NCBI RefSeq assembly: GCF_003286085.1
Contig: NW_020825529.1
Coordinates: forward strand, 81,449-145,448
Reading direction: 5' to 3'
DNA length: 64,000 bases
DNA from: Drosophila persimilis
Taxonomy: Eukaryota > Arthropoda > Insecta > Diptera > Drosophilidae
Each line of letters begins with the position of its first letter. The stretch's first letter is position 1. The position numbers and the translations under genes are program-made. Shown piece by piece: positions 1 through 10,097 of the stretch. The notes below the pieces were generated by a model that was given only the letters and a program-made list of their open reading frames with translations, was not told where the DNA came from and ran no database searches.

Positions 1-33
1 ACCTTCGTTTCAATCTGGCACGTGACCTCCTGG

Positions 34-1261
34 CTATGGCCGTCCGCCAACCTCACCCTCGCTGGTCAGCCTGCCGACTAGGCTTGAGGGACCGTTTCTT
101 GCGACCCTGGCACGGCCCTCCGCGGCGTGGGTCGCGGGGCGTTTCCCGTCTTCTTGCAGCACTACCATGCCGAGATGCCCACTTTTCCGCATCTCCAGCA
201 GTAGGTGAGAGGTCGGCCGTTGCACTCCCGGCTCCAATGATCCGTTCTCAATATTGCCGTTGGTCGGTGTCGGCATAAGGACACGCGCTCCCCTTTCCTC
301 CCGTGCTGCTCCGTCCAGCGGGCCGTCTTTGCATCGCCGACATGCCGTCGTCTCGGCTGGCTTGTGGAAAGGATTCGCTGCCCGGGCTTTCACGGTTGGA
401 TTCTCCCGTTGGAACTCTAGGCGGTCCCTCTCCAACGCCTCGAACTCGTCTGCCAGTTCCATCATGGTGTCGAGATCCTTGCACCGGTGTGGCCTCATAT
501 ACGCTCTCAAATCGGGCATGATATTCTCACGAATCAACTCCGTTTGCTCCTCTTGGGGACATTTCAGGGGTCGCATAAGTGTCTGTATCTCTACCATATA
601 CTCTTTGAATGGCTCGCCCCATTTCTGTTTCCGCATCCTCACTTCCTGCTGCAACTTCTCAAAATATCCCCGCGGCAGAAAGTAAGCCTGGAAACTGGAC
701 GAGAACTCTTTCCACGTTCTCCACTGCCGATTGTTCGCCACGAACCACATCAGCGCCCGCCCTTTTAGCAGCTCCGGCATCGCCCTTGGGATCAGATCCG
801 GATCCAGACCGTACGTCTCGGCGGACCACTCGACCTGCTCCAACTCGAGAGGCTTCGTCGTCCCGTCGAACCGGAACGACCACTCTCTCACCTGTTTCGC
901 CACTCGAGCGTAGTCCAGGTGGTTGGTTCGTATGGTGGTTGGTTCGGTTCTCCCCCTTTCGGTCTCTCGGCTTCGATCCCTTCCTTGGTGGCGGGACCTG
1001 CTAGGCGTCCCTGTGTGCGAGCGTTCCGGTATTGGCACTGTCGTCCGCCCGTGGTGTCGGCGAGGACCTGTCCGCCCGACACTCCCATACCTCAATCAGA
1101 TCGGCCCACTCTGACTCATCCTCGTGTTCCCTCATCCACTCCTTGAATGTTCTTCTCATTTCGTCCACTGTGCCCTCCAGCCGCACGCCGAAGGCGTGGC
1201 CGCATTGGACAAGCTCCTCCATTCTCAACCGGTGGATCCATTGTCCCTTCCCCATTCTCAC
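34..1261 (-). pseudogene. Gag of a GC-rich Ty3/gypsy retrotransposon (copy A)
   Basis: This encodes the structural Gag polyprotein, which packages element RNA in the cytoplasm. The N-terminal part (1261-1001) carries a helical segment (MEELVQCGHAFGV, then EGTVDEMRR). After a frameshift near 1090 the capsid-like region continues in the frame ending at 34, with WSFRFDGTTKPLELEQVEW, LKGRALMWF and YFLPRGYFEKL, as in retrotransposon Gag domains. Cysteine pairs near the C-terminus (CRRC, and CWRC in another frame) look like a frameshifted nucleocapsid zinc knuckle. It lies just downstream of the LTR/leader at 1262-2130. The window starts only 33 bp past its stop, so pol is not seen for this copy. 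It matches 12934-14161 with a few substitutions. Assignment to an Osvaldo/Ulysses-like lineage is tentative. Confidence 0.75.
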
Positions 1262-2130
1262 GTCTATATCTCTCCTCCCGTCAGTTGTAACGGACCTACT
1301 TTTTGGGCCGCTTGAGTTTGCTGGGCTCGCTCAGCGGTCGGCCGATTCTCTGCAACGTATTTTTATTGTTGCCCCCAACGACAAATAATAAAACCTTGCT
1401 CTTCGGTAATCTTATTTGGTTTTATTCGTATGGCGTTATATAAGGACTTAGGGCTAGATATGACAATTTTACTTAGCTACGGATCTCCACCACGCGCGGC
1501 CTCTCGTCGAGTGTGGCAGCGTTGAGGCTAATGATTGGGGCAAGTTGACCTCAGCGATTGCTTTGGTCATCCACTCAAATCCGCACTCCACGTCTCGCAC
1601 TCCCCTCCTAGATTTCGCAGGTCGATGTGGATCACCACCTAACTTAGATTCACTCTGGGGGCAGGCGGGGGCTGTTTCTCTGCTGCTGTATGCACTTCAC
1701 TACACTTCTTCGAACCGTACCGGGTATCACTTTTACGTTTTAGCGGGGTTCAATGTGCGCACGAAAACTCATCCGCCAAAGATCTCGCTCCGTCGCCGCA
1801 GCCTCCCTTTATAACCCCGCCTTAGCGAGACCCCGGCTCGGCGTAGGTAACTTTCCATCGCCGTCTCCTGGTGGCCGGTGGCGTGATCCCATGCCCTTAT
1901 TTGGTCATGCGTCGGACACCTGCCGGCCCGATCCCGCCGTCTCCTCTGCCTCTCGCGTGTCTTCCTCTCCGAGAGCGGGACACTTCTCCTCTCGGGGGCC
2001 CTTGGCCCCTTCGCCGCATCCGGATATCCGCGGGTATCCGGGCTGACGTTCGCCTTATCCGGCCAGCCATCAGCCTTATCCGGCCGTTCTTCAGCCCGGA
2101 TCCGGCTGTGCTTCGACCGAATTCGGCCTG
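1262..2130 (-). mobile_element. 5' LTR and leader of the GC-rich gypsy element (copy A, truncated)
   Basis: This is non-coding sequence upstream of gag in the transcription direction. Read on the minus strand it has a TATA-like GGTTATAAAGGG near 1811 and AT-rich U5-like sequence near 1385-1400 (AATAAAACC on the plus strand). The short CCGGATAT/TATCCG motifs around 2020-2085 repeat imperfectly. Compared with copy B (14162-15051) the outer end has been lost, because a 123-bp deletion between two CCTG motifs removes the LTR terminus. I could not find a matching 3' LTR, so the LTR edges are inferred rather than proven by a repeat pair. Confidence 0.5.
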
Positions 2131-2259
2131 GTAAAAAAAGATAGTTAAAGGTAGAAATACTAGACAATTTTTTTTATATGTTCCTGAACTATTTATTACC
2201 TAAGTCTAAAAGCCCTTTCTGCGGTTCCGATCCGTTTGGCTTCTATACCGATTTACCTG

Positions 2260-2480
2260 TCACAACCTCGCACGAAAAACGGTCAGTTTATGTTTCTGGA
2301 AAACTACAGGGAATAATGGACCTACATATTGACCTGTAAACTGATCAAAGAATTTTTCTCGATCATCACCATAAATTTGTTTCTCACAGGCATAGCAAAC
2401 GCCGTGATCCTGGTAATCCTCATCCCAAATGTTAAACTGGTAGATTGGTTTTTTATAGGACTTCCAGTATTTCTCAAAGG
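2260..2480 (-). pseudogene. Polinton/Maverick-type DNA polymerase B fragment (copy A)
   Basis: Translated on the minus strand, this gives about 70 codons open to a stop at 2260. The pattern YWKSYKKPIYQ, then CYACEKQIYGDD, then FDQFTGQYVGP resembles the treble-clef/HNH-like stretch inside protein-primed family B polymerases of Polintons (C-x2-C-E-K, acidic pair, D-H-x-H-F-T-G-x-Y-x-G). Here the expected histidines are replaced (FDQFTG), so it is decayed. It abuts a gypsy RNase H relic at about 2481 in a different frame. A related piece with more upstream sequence lies in the TIR element at 6800-7060. The identification rests on motif memory only. An unknown transposon protein is the alternative. 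Confidence 0.4.
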
Positions 2481-3046
2481 AACGTCTTTCTTTTTGATCG
2501 TCATTGTAAATGCATTACAATCTGTGACAATTTTGAACTTTATACCCAAAACTTATACACGCCATTTCACTAAAGCTTCGATAATTGCCAGTACCTCGAG
2601 GTCATAAGCAGGATATTTCTCTTCACATGGCTTAGTCCTACGGCTCATAAAATGAACTGGATTGAATTGGCTGTCTTCCAAACTCTTTTGCTGTAACACG
2701 GCTTCATATCCTTATTTCGATCATCAGTATGGATTTCTGTCTCTAACTTCGGGTTGTACATTTCTAAAACAGGTCTACTAATCAATGCTACCTTTAGTTG
2801 TTCAAACGCAACCTGATGTATCTCCTTAATTTCGAATTTAACATCCTTCCGCAGCAAATCTGTCAATTGTTTTGCAATAGCAGCATAACCCTCAATAAAC
2901 TTTCGGAAATAAAAAGTCAATCCAATGAAACGCTGCACTGCTTTTTTATAAATTGGGAACTTTTCGACTGCCCTCGTCTTCTCATCACTTGGTCCTATAG
3001 TATTTTCTTCTAACAGCTGACACTTTGTAGATCGAATTATTTCTTG
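2481..3046 (-). pseudogene. Ty3/gypsy RT-RNase H fragment (copy A)
   Basis: The fragment covers the thumb/connection and RNase H part of a gypsy pol. It shows EKFPIYKKAVQRFIGLTFYF, YAAIAKQLTDLLRKDV, RPVLEMYNP, then a HTDDRN block where HTDAS is expected. A frameshifted IKFKIVTDCNAF RNase H motif follows near 2549. The family normally has the order TDAS, YELEVLA, TDCNAF, and the order is kept here, so this is a contiguous but decayed piece of a few hundred base pairs. It has no LTR or catalytic YxDD. It resembles the better-preserved pol at 35686-38520 and may be an older family member. Copy B (15504-15998) has lost 97 bp of the 5' side. Confidence 0.7.
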
Positions 3047-3118
3047 CATGAACCGTTTAGGGTCTTATGCTCGGATTATAATTCCGTCCACCATATTATA
3101 TCCACTACTAATTCTCTA
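3047..3118 (+). mobile_element. LINE 3' tail fragment (copy A)
   Basis: About 72 bp of plus-strand sequence is the reverse complement of 20430-20505, the 3' region of the LINE at 20310-22495 (shared TGCATGAACCGTTTAGGG, then GGATTATAATTCC). A LINE fragment in plus orientation therefore sits directly before the BEL LTR. In copy B only about the last 45 bp survive, because of a deletion between CTCG repeats. Confidence 0.65.
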
Positions 3119-3120
3119 AG

Positions 3121-3394
3121 TTAACAGGCAGTTACATAGCCCTCGCTCTCGGACTCTCGGTTCGGTGCGCTCCCACGATCCGCACGTCGCTCACGGTAGT
3201 CTTAGCATGTAAGCTACAGGGAGTTACGTTTCCCACCCCGCTCCAAGCTGCCGTCGTGCACATACGCGCACCTACAATCTACATATATACATAAATACAT
3301 GGAACATATTTATTGGAACCACTCTGACTTCTTCTTTTGGATATTTTCCCACTCGTCGCTGGAAAGCCGCTCCGGTGATCCGCCCTCCTACAAC
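3121..3394 (+). repeat. 5' LTR of non-autonomous BEL/Pao element (copy A)
   Basis: This 274-bp repeat recurs at 5839-6112 with four mismatches (starts TTAACAGGCAGTTACATAGC, ends CTCCTACAAC). It contains microsatellite-like ATACATA runs. It is followed by ATTGGTCCTTCGAGCC, a plausible primer-binding region. The exact terminal bases and a target-site duplication could not be fixed. One of the four mismatches (TTTGGAT) is private to this copy, which means it arose after the segmental duplication. Confidence 0.75.
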
Positions 3395-5838
3395 AATTGG
3401 TCCTTCGAGCCGGATCTTCTCCTAACCGAAAGGAGAAGTGCACCCCAGCCAGCATTGGCGGATCATTACAATCCAAGATAAGTACAAATTCGTCACTTGC
3501 CCATCTCCAGTGGCTCCACCTGTTGGTTCTCCGTTTCTTCGAATGCTACTATGTACCCACATCCCCATACCAAGTTAAACGGTTAGTTTCCCAGTTCCGT
3601 GGTCTGTGCATCCAGTCGCGCCAATCCAAACCTCCGGCTAATACGCCGGCGTAATAATAATATTCCTACCTCTCCCAGCTACCAGCTGATTCCATACATA
3701 CATACGTACAAATTACACAATTATCGACATCTACATACATATTCATATAATTTCGTCCAACTCCATACAATTCGGCATATTGCGCGATCGTAGCACATAT
3801 ATCCAGTCCATTTCAATTGGCAATTGTTGATTCTGTATATCACCCGTGGGACCAGGGCTGGGCGACCGATCGATCACCATCAATATCGATAGTATCGAGT
3901 TTGAGCCGCGTCCGAATAAATACGGCTCCTCAGCTGTATTAAATCGTGAAACAAATGCCAAAAGCTTTGACAACAAGTAAATCCAAAACCCACAGTTTAT
4001 AACTATTTCCACTGGTTTTTCGGTTCAACGTCCATTGAATGCGCCCGAGTGCCAAATACCAAGTGTATTTTCTTATGTTATTTGTTCCGATAGGCTTCCA
4101 CAACACATACAGCAGTCAGCTTTATGACTAGAAGGAAATAAAATTCCTTCTGCATTCCATCCTCAGTCAACATCCCACTACCTAATTCGTTGCAAAGGTA
4201 AACGGAGGAACACCATACTGACAATATTTTCTCCAATTGGGATCACTAATAGTTTGGGAGCCTCTACCAAGAGTAAACCTAAACAATCCGAGTTGATCCA
4301 ACAATTGCATTCCAGCAAAAGCTCGGGACCTTTCCGTCTATTACGACCATAGTGGCCTTGGAAAATAAATATTTCTTTCTGCTCTTGTGGTGTCCGTATC
4401 TACTCTCCGAATCCCGCCAAGGTTGTAGCCATCCGATCCACACTTCCGCATCCGATTTGTATGTTTTCTCTTTCCTGCGTGTGAGCGCCGAATATGCCAA
4501 CAGGTCGCGAGGAGAGCAAACAACTTCTGCCGGTGACCTCTCCAGAAACGCCAACCTCGGTGACTCGCAAAGTGAAGTCTCCAGGTACTCCGGGGCCCAC
4601 AGGTTGGCTTCCATCGGTTCCGAGTCAAGTCGTGCTCTAAAGGAGCTTCTCAGCACGATCCAAGGGGTCTTAACCGCACTGGCCCACTCCAAGGTCTCAA
4701 CCGAAAATTGGGACAGCTTGCTGGTGACCATTTGCGCCTCCAAATTACCGAGGTTGACACGGGCTTTGTGGGAAGATTCTGTCACCACAAAGAAAGAGAT
4801 TCCTTCATGGAAGGAGATGAAATCCTTCCTCAGCCAGATATGCCAAAGTGTCCATAACTGCAGTACTTGTGGGGAGCGACACCACACGCTGCTGCACCGT
4901 GGCAATCCAATTTCGAGTGAATCCACTGTCCACTGAAAAAGCTGTCCTTCTGGGCACGGCAATCATTGATATTTGCCATCTGGGGACAAGTTTCCGCGCC
5001 CGCGCTTTAATCGACCCGGCATCCGAGACAACGTTTATCACGGAACGTCTCTTCAATAGAATCAAGTTGCCGTTCCAACTCATCCAGGCACAGGTCTCGG
5101 GCCTCAATCAGACAGTATCCGCTCAAGCCAAGAAGCTCTGTCATTTGGCCATCCGTTCCCCGACGATGCCGGGCTTGCACTTAAACGCCACAGCCTACGT
5201 GCTGCCGGACCTGGCGGGTAACCTGCCATCCTATCCGATCCCGCAAAATTCGTTGCAAAACCTACCGAGCCTAACATGGGCGGATCCGACCTTCTATGAG
5301 AGTTCACAGATAGATGTCCTTCCGTCCATTTTATTAAGCGACTCACAGACCAACATCTGTGGCTCTCTCCTCGGGTACTTTCAGGCCCAGTGCCTAAGGT
5401 GATGAATCATATCTCATCGTTTTCGAGTCAAATTTCAAGACAACCTATCAAACGGATAAAAGACTCGGGGTCCTTCTACAAAAGCAATTTCCTTCCAGCT
5501 CCCTCCGCAGAATTTCTCGAACGGTCTCCTATGCTTGACCGAAGAGAATATTTCCAAAATATTCAATGTATGAAGGCTCAATGCTCCGTTCCGAATTCAA
5601 GCTTGAACTTGAATGTGAATCCGTCCTTAGACCAACATAGCCTCATCAGACCATGCAACCGCGTGGCTATTTCCAATGTCCTAAATGTGCCTCTCATCCG
5701 TTCCAAGCTCGGTACTAATGTGTCTTCGACTCCTTTATTTCAGCGTAGTTTTGTTCATAGCAGAAGCTGTAACAGGGCAACCGAGCTGTTAGCACCCCAG
5801 GCTAACAGCCTGTTATCGCTGCTGGGTGCCGCGCTCAG
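3395..5838 (+). pseudogene. Internal region of BEL/Pao element: Gag and protease remnants, no RT/IN (copy A)
   Basis: A leader of about 600 bp is followed by broken coding sequence. The Gag C-terminal domain shows ALKELLSTIQGVLTALAHS, WDSLLVTICASKLP and LTRALWEDSV, with a CSTCGERHHTLLH knuckle near 4860. After a frameshift, the aspartic protease region gives RALIDPASETTFITERL (4848-5402 frame), like the A17 retropepsins of BEL elements. After about 5400 no RT, RNase H or integrase is visible before the 3' LTR. About 440 bp of unrelated AT-rich sequence fills the gap. With LTRs on both sides this looks like a non-autonomous, internally deleted element. A hAT-like end (CAGGGCTGGGCGA, then TATCGATAGTATCG) sits at 3853-3897. 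Confidence 0.7.
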
Positions 5839-6112
5839 TTAACAGGCAGTTACATAGCCCTCGCTCTCGGGCTCTCGGTTCGGTGCGCTCCCACGATCCG
5901 CACGTCGCTCACGGTAGTCTTAGCATGTAAGCTACAGGGAGTTTCGTTTCCCACCCCGCTACAAGCTGCCGTCGTGCACATACGCGCACCTACAATCTAC
6001 ATATATACATAAATACATGGAACATATTTATTGGAACCACTCTGACTTCTTCTTTTGTATATTTTCCCACTCGTCGCTGGAAAGCCGCTCCGGTGATCCG
6101 CCCTCCTACAAC
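5839..6112 (+). repeat. 3' LTR of non-autonomous BEL/Pao element (copy A)
   Basis: This is the 274-bp partner of 3121-3394. Three of the differences from the 5' LTR (A/G, A/T and C/A) are also present in copy B. The two LTRs had therefore already diverged by about 1% before the 12.96-kb duplication. Confidence 0.75.
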
Positions 6113-7311
6113 CATTAGTCAAACAGCTATCTTTCCTGCATGCCCGCGTAACAGCCTTCTGCTGGTGTCACACGAGCCACTTGACTGTGCAAAAATTGCA
6201 TCGCCTCTTGAAAGATGCAGTCATTGCATTTCAACGTCCGCGAATCACTAACAAGTTCCAATTCTAGCTTTGTGTATTTTAACATTGCATCCTATGAAAC
6301 TGAAGGACAAGTAAGTCTAACCGTACACTCGGCAACAAAGACTCCTAAGATTCTCAAATACATCAGCAAGAATTAAAACATCGCTTTCAAATATAATTTT
6401 AAATAATCTCAGATACATTTGCAATTAAATGCGCTCCAAATGCGCATCTGAGCAAAGTTGTAGTCTTCAACACTACATTCCTCATCATTTAGTGAATTAT
6501 AAAAATATTCTCGCGAAGAATGCAGGAATTCATCAAATTTTTTAAAACTATAAAAATAATCATTAGGAAATACTCACTTTTGTCGTAGCATATAACTAGC
6601 GAGTTCTAAGCTTGAATTTAAAAATCTATTTGATGAAGATAAGATTCATCGAGCAATGTATAACTCTTTATTGCAAGGAATGGGTCCTAGTTCATCTTTT
6701 ATTGATATAACAAATAAATGTATATCATAACGAGACTAGTTATAAAAAACTACAGGAAATAATGGATCGCTTAATCTAAATGTCTGTTTAGACACCTTAT
6801 GAATAGGACCCTGTAAACTGATCAAAGAATTTCTCTCGATCATCAGAAATTTGTTTCTCGAGGCATAACACACGCCGTGTTCTTGTTAATCCTCATCCCA
6901 AATGTTAAGCTGGTAGATTGGTTTTTTATAGGACTTCCAGTATTTCTCATAAAGTCCATCGGTTTTCATCCTAAGTGCTTGACAAAATTTTTGGATACAA
7001 TCCGGTCCTGAAATAACGAAATCATAATGTTTATTACCTTTGCTGGATTGTGAAAATATTTAAATTCGTATGTCCACATCTCATTTAGATGAGCATTGTA
7101 TTTATGTACAATATAAAATGAGGCTGCAAATAAGAGATGGGAAATTTGGACGTTGACATGCAATGACTGCATCTTTCAAGAGGCGATGCAGTTACTGCAC
7201 CGTCAAGTGGCCCGTGTGACATCAGCAGAAGGCTGTTACGCGCGGATCCCAGGCAAAACGCAGCCCTCCTCCCGCCCAACCGACCGAGGGGCGCTGCCGC
7301 ATGACGCGCGG
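6113..7311. mobile_element. TIR element with Polinton-like polymerase relic (copy A, right end truncated)
   Basis: Left and right ends are inverted copies. The left end (from 6113: TTAGTC, then AGCTATCTTTCCTGCATG, then GCGTAACAGCCTTCTGCTG) matches the reverse complement of the right end (7146-7311). The right end has about 80 bp of GC-rich sequence missing on the left. Inside, minus-strand codons around 6800-7060 read GPDCIQKFCQALRMKTDG then YWKSYKKPIYQ, resembling Polinton DNA polymerase B upstream of its C-x2-C motif, with stops and frameshifts. Copy A stops at 7311, the breakpoint of the large duplication. Copy B keeps the complete right end. Confidence 0.5.
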
Positions 7312-7692
7312 CACTATAAAACGTATATCTCAAAATTTCGCCCCACCCCCTTCCGCCCACACAAAGGACGAAAATCTGTTGCATCCACAATATTACAGAT
7401 TTGAGAAAACTAAAAATGCAGAATCATAGATAATGACCATATCTATCAGATTGCTGAATCTGGATCAGATCAGATAATATTTGTAGCCAAAAGGAACAAA
7501 TCAATTTGCATTGGCTACGCAGCGCCCGACGTCACGCTCAGACTGATTTTCTGTCTCTCTCGCACGCACTCTTTGTCGTGTCGTTTAATATTAGCGGCGC
7601 TGCCGGAGGAGAGCCATACTGACTTAGTATCGGGTATAACTGTAGAGTTGCGGTGTCCGCAGCAACTCACAACGTTCCCCCTCGTTTTCTTT
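7312..7692. mobile_element. Helitron-like (DINE-1/ISY-type) fragment
   Basis: It starts inside the repeat (CACTATAAAACGTATATCTC) and runs to its terminal sequence GTTGCGGTGTCCGCAGCAAC then GTTCCCCCTCG. That terminus folds as a short hairpin (GAGTTGC/GCAACTC). The same family occupies 25774-26315 and much of 50723-64000. It is non-coding and non-autonomous. Its left edge coincides with the breakpoint of the 12.96-kb duplication. Confidence 0.75.
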
Positions 7693-8841
7693 TTACTTTT
7701 GTTCACGGAACACCTCCGTGCGGGTGGCCGACATCGCAATGCGGTACCGGGTAGCCCGCTCGCTCACCAGCTTTTTCACCCTCCTCCCCACGAGGCGAAT
7801 CTGGGTCTGCGCGCGGATCACCGCCGCCGGCCACTCCTCCCTTGGGATCGCCGTCCAGTGGACCGTGGCTGCCGGTGCCGAGCTCTGCCGTTGCAGGGCC
7901 GGCCGCTTCGGTCCTGCACGGGGCTCCGGGCAGGAGGCCTGCCGCTTCAGAGCCGGGCGCTCGGCCGCCGTCGACCTCTCCGGTGCGGGCCACACCCACG
8001 GTCCGCGCTCCCACGCCTCGACTTCCGCGAGTTCCACCTCCGTCGGTGCTGTCGCCGCCGTCGCTGCTGCCTCGGCCGTCGCTGTCTGGGCCGCCGTCGC
8101 CGTTTCCGCGGTCCGCGTCTCTGCCGTCCGCGTCGCCGCTTCCGCCGTCGCCGTGTCTGATGGTGCTGCTGCTGCTGGTGCTGATGGTGCTGCAGCTGCT
8201 GCTCCTCCTCGGCCTGCGGTTGCCGCCTCTCGGGGCCCTCGTCGTCCTCGGCCGGTGGCGTAGGCTGCCACAGCTCGCCTTCCTCCTCTTCGGCCTGCTG
8301 CAGCCGCCGCTGCCACTCGGCCTCGGGTTCGTAGCCCGCTCGCCCGTGGCCTGGGGCTGCGCCCCCTCGGTCTCCACCTCGTCGGTCCGGGGCGCCTCGT
8401 CGCTCTCTTGGCCGGGCTCCTCCGTGGCGGCTCTTTCCGCCTGTCGCCGCCACGCCACCAGCCGCTCGTCCCTCCGCCGCCTGATCGCCCGCGCAGCGGC
8501 CTTTTATTCCTCGTCTCCGGCTCCGCCCTTTGCTGCCGCCTCCACCAGGCCTTCTCTTGAGCGGTTGGGGCGCGCGGGCCGTCGGTGCATTGGACCTCGT
8601 CGTCGCTCTCCTCGGCGCCCTCATCCGATGACACCGTCGGCGACACCGAGTCGTGCCCCGATGGCGCCGGTGACACCAACGGCGAGGCCAGCAGCTGGAG
8701 GAACTGGGAGCCATCGCACCAATCCTCCTCGTCGCTACGCGAAGGCAAAGACGCCCGTCGCTGACGAGAAGCATCGGCGCGATAGCCCCCTTCTCCTACG
8801 ATCGCCTGTTGCTCCTCCAGGAAGGCCCTAAGATCCTCCAT
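7693..8841 (-). pseudogene. GC-rich ORF of unknown function downstream of gypsy pol
   Basis: This is a 382-codon open frame in the position where some gypsy elements carry a third ORF. The start (MEDLRAFLEEQQAIVGEGG) is acidic and helical. The C-terminal 60 residues (WTAIPREEWPAAVIRAQ, then RRVKKLVSERATRYRIAMS) look like ordinary protein. The middle is arginine-, alanine- and glutamine-rich low complexity. Sensible-looking protein moves between frames: acidic/Q-rich text (EEEEGELWQPTPPAEDDEG) lies in another frame. The natural ORF has therefore probably suffered at least two or three frameshifts. I see no transmembrane segment or furin site, so an env function is not supported. It is cut at 7693 by the Helitron-like end. 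Confidence 0.4.
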
Positions 8842-10097
8842 CTTCTTCCTACCATCCTCGTGGTTGAGCCCGCGCTACGTTTTTTCCATTTGCGTTCTCT
8901 CTGGTGATAATTACCTTCAAGTGCTCGTTGTTCCGTTTTCCACCCGCCTATAGACACGCGTTGCATTGCCAATCGTTCCCTCTAACGGTGCCGGTGCTTC
9001 GTGTTTCGGTCTCTCTTGCCTTGTTCTAACGGTTGTTGCGTTTGTACTCATGGCCCTCAGCATCGTCTCTCTGCCGGCCGCGCTCTATAACGGTCTCTCT
9101 CTTTTCCCTGGTTGTGTGAGTGCCGTCGCGCTCTCCGCTCTCTATCCGATTTCGCCTTATCGCTTTTTTTTTTGGATACTGTTGTGTTCTCGCCGCGTTT
9201 TTCTGTTGGCTAATGGATAACAATTTTCCATCTTTGATGGACCCACCCCCTTCCCGTTTATGATTATTTTGCTTTTTATTCCCCCATTTTATTTTTGCTT
9301 ATTCACAATTTTCATTTAGCCCTTTATTTCTGTTTATTTTAATTGCTATTTAATTCATACATGCTACCGTCGACCTGTCTTCTTCATCCTGTGCTGATTG
9401 GACCCTCCTTGGCCTGGGTGAGTTCTCCCGACCCGGATGACTTTTACTCAACCCTTTCTCCCTTTCCAGCTCGCCCTCTGCCCTCAATGCGGGCCGCTTG
9501 CCGCGATTCCGCTCGTGAACAATGGGTCCTCCGACCCTCCGCCTGGGCTGGAATCTTTGGCTCACATCCCAGGGCAACTCCTATGCGCCACCGGCCGGAC
9601 TCTTTTGACAGGTGTCTCCCTCACACAGTGGCTCGGACCCGAGGATCATCCGACTCCTCGCCCGGTACTCCACGCATGAGCGGCACCCGTCGTAACGGCC
9701 AGACGCTCGTAGTTGCCCTGTGAGTCCGCGTTGAGGCGTGAGCCTGGCCCCTGGGTTTTTTCCTGGTCATCCGCTGTCTGAGATTATCCTCCCCGACCCC
9801 GGATTCGCCTTCCAGCTTTGGGTGACGCGTTTCCTGTTCAGGTTTGCTGAGCTTTTCCTCTTCTCGTTTTATTTTTCTTTATTCCTACCAATTTTCTCTT
9901 TTTTTTCAGATTTCTCCAACCACGGTCTTCCTGTTCCCTTTTTTTTTTTTTAGTCTAAGTGCACAAGTCCGTCACCATGCGTGCTGACGAGTCTCGTGCG
10001 TGTCCTGCGCGGCACCCTTCCCCAGTGTCCTGCGTGGCACTCTACCGTTCCTGGTCCTGCGTGACCCTTTAGGGCGACCCATTACAGCCATTCCCCT
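8842..10097 (-). other. Non-coding region between pol and the downstream ORF of the gypsy element
   Basis: About 1.25 kb without a convincing gene. The plus strand is strongly pyrimidine-rich (long T/C tracts at 9165-9175, 9260-9345, 9855-9950, including a 12-T run near 9940). On the element's coding strand these are polypurine tracts, such as those that prime plus-strand DNA synthesis. No LTR repeat of 14162-15051 could be seen here. Open frames in this stretch look like shadows. Confidence 0.45.

Noticed and set aside
7842..8831. 329-codon plus-strand ORF rich in Pro/Ser/Leu
   Set aside because: It is complementary to the GC-rich minus-strand ORF. Its composition is that of an antisense shadow.
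9737..9960. Plus-strand ORF with hydrophobic Phe-rich segment resembling a membrane protein
   Set aside because: Phe/Leu/Ser richness comes from the T/C-rich tract. No start context or homology.
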